A stretch of 19,303 nt of DNA from Acidithiobacillus sp. (GTDB lineage Bacteria; Pseudomonadota; Gammaproteobacteria; Acidithiobacillales; Acidithiobacillaceae): assembly GCA_028065135.1 (NCBI GenBank), contig JAPTWR010000002.1, forward strand, positions 1 to 19,303, read 5' to 3'. The notes beneath the pieces are model-generated. The model saw nothing but the letters and a program-made list of their open reading frames with translations. It made no database searches and was not told the DNA's origin. A program made the position numbers and the translations under genes. Below, one piece after another: positions 18,405-19,303 of the stretch (position 1 is the stretch's first letter; the number at the start of each line of letters is the position of its first letter).

Positions 18405-19055
18405 ATGGTAGGGCTAGAACGGTTTGTTCACATTTCGGTAGAAGGGGTGAGCCTGGAAGGCAACTGGGTGATTCCCGAAAATGCCTTCGGTCTGGTGCTC
18501 TTCGCCCACGGCAGCGGCAGCAGCCGCCTGAGTCCCAGGAACAATTACGTGGCGCAGGTACTGCGTGACGGCGGTATTGGTACCTTGCTCTTCGATCTGT
18601 TGACCGAAGAGGAGGATCGGGTATATGCCACACGCTTCGATATCGGCCTGCTGAGTGAGCGCCTGGCGTTAGCCACCCGTTGGACACAGCGACAGCCGGA
18701 GGCGGCGGGCCTGCCTTTGGGTTATTTCGGCGCCAGCACCGGCGCTGCGGCAGCCTTGCGCGCGGCCGCCCAGTTTGGTGACGCTATCGCTGCGGTGGTT
18801 TCCCGCGGCGGGCGACCCGATCTCACCGGCCCCGCCATCACCCAGGTAAAAGCGCCTACCCTCCTTATCGTCGGCGGCTTAGACGATGTGGTGATCGGCA
18901 TGAATGAGCAGGCTCTCGCTGCTTTACGGGCGGAGAAGGAGTTGGCCATTATTCCCGGCGCCACCCATCTCTTTGAGGAACAAGGGACGCTGGAAGCGGC
19001 GGCCCGCCTGGCCCTGGGGTGGTTCCAGCGCTATTTCAAAGCCGCAGCCGGATAA
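18405..19055 (+). CDS. Alpha/beta hydrolase (dienelactone hydrolase-like)
   Basis: A 216-residue cytoplasmic alpha/beta hydrolase. The oxyanion region is FAHGSGSSR (residues 33-41), the nucleophile elbow is GYFGASTGAAAA with Ser111, the acid is in IVGGLDDVVIG (Asp160 or Asp161) and the catalytic His188 is in IPGATHLFEE. The triad is thus complete and in the right order. Proteins of this subgroup are often found beside or fused to phosphoribosyltransferase domains; none is seen here. The ATG is preceded by GGGAGGTGAGG. Another ATG at 18371 opens a different frame and is not part of this gene. The substrate cannot be inferred; ester or thioester hydrolysis is likely from the fold. Confidence 0.88.
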   Translation: MVGLERFVHISVEGVSLEGNWVIPENAFGLVLFAHGSGSSRLSPRNNYVAQVLRDGGIGTLLFDLLTEEEDRVYATRFDIGLLSERLALATRWTQRQPEAAGLPLGYFGASTGAAAALRAAAQFGDAIAAVVSRGGRPDLTGPAITQVKAPTLLIVGGLDDVVIGMNEQALAALRAEKELAIIPGATHLFEEQGTLEAAARLALGWFQRYFKAAAG

Positions 19056-19114
19056 TACCCCGTCCCGAATTCAAAGACTCCATAGTGGACCCGCCGGGCG
19101 TAAGCCAACCGGAG

Positions 19115-19134
19115 CCGCCGATGTGATAAGGCGG
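19115..19134. terminator. Weak hairpin between two converging genes
   Basis: CCGCC (19115-19119) and GGCGG (19130-19134) can pair across a 10-base loop in the 105-base gap between the convergent hydrolase and the right-edge gene. No T-run follows on either strand, so a terminator role is only suggested by position. Confidence 0.2.
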
Positions 19135-19160
19135 TGCAACAGGCCCCCGCATGCCCCGGT

Positions 19161-19303
19161 CTAGCTGTTCATGGTTGCCGCCAGCAGGGGCCGCAACTCC
19201 TTGAGCGTCCTCGCATTGAGCACGTCTTTCTTCTCCAGCCAGCCGCGCTGCGCTTGTTGTAGGCCAAAATGCAGATTGGCGAAGTCGTGAATGCTGTGGG
19301 CAT
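19161..19303 (-). CDS. 3' end of an unrecognised gene, 5' part outside the window
   Basis: The last 46 codons of a minus-strand gene, open to the window edge and ending at TAG 19163-19161. The tail reads HSIHDFANLHFGLQQAQRGW, then LEKKDVLNARTLKELRPLLA before a short end. It is helical, amphipathic and well charged, with gene-like codon use, so it is probably real. No motif identifies the family. It converges on the alpha/beta hydrolase gene. Confidence 0.55.
   Translation of the reverse strand, partial: AHSIHDFANLHFGLQQAQRGWLEKKDVLNARTLKELRPLLAATMNS

Noticed and set aside
18371..18568. A 65-codon frame starting before the hydrolase gene
   Set aside because: Its composition (Arg-, Gln- and Gly-rich) and overlap with the clear hydrolase frame mark it as accidental.

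Overview
The window looks like chromosomal DNA of a moderately GC-rich proteobacterium. The protein style (NDUFA9-like reductase, M48 protease, DHA2 efflux pump) suggests an Acidithiobacillus-type or related gammaproteobacterial acidophile, but this is an inference from family resemblance; no rRNA or tRNA fixes the taxonomy. Genes are dense on the left and sparse or broken on the right.

Left block (1-3474, + strand): the 3' part of an L,D-transpeptidase, a small secreted Ig-like protein and an HtpX-like M48 membrane protease, tightly packed. The protease appears to have suffered a frameshift near its N-terminus. After a short promoter-like gap comes a DHA2-family 14-TM drug/H+ antiporter with a TTG start.

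Central block (3628-9769, - strand): a complete 'alternate' F-type ATPase operon of the N-ATPase class, in transcription order atpD-C-Q-B-E-F-A-G. It has the two class hallmarks: beta and epsilon genes come first, and a long b subunit carries a delta-like tail instead of a separate atpH. Four junctions are ATGA overlaps. It departs from the class in three ways: there is no room for atpR, the c subunit has lost two of the side chains that complete a Na+ site, and the alpha subunit has a degenerate P-loop with Arg in place of the invariant Lys. This is the most interesting part of the window. It would encode a second, non-housekeeping rotary ATPase, possibly H+- rather than Na+-linked.

Upstream of the operon (9770-10400) lie the wreck of a universal stress protein gene, whose last codons run in frame into atpD, and a small two-TM protein on the + strand. 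Next come an NDUFA9-like NAD(P)-binding protein (10399-11334, -), a 590-bp gap with remnants of a TolC-like exporter and a Mut7-C-like protein, and a P-type cation ATPase with Na+/K+-ATPase-like membrane motifs (11928-14621, -), which looks richer in GC than its neighbours.

Right block (14622-19303): a long, largely gene-free stretch with possible transposase and membrane-protein remnants, then a lon protease gene broken by a 5-bp tandem duplication, an amber codon at a conserved Tyr and a missing start. An uncertain 114-aa frame, an intact alpha/beta hydrolase (18405-19055, +) and the 3' end of an unrecognised - strand gene close the window. Overall, an intact accessory ATPase operon sits among several genes in different stages of decay.
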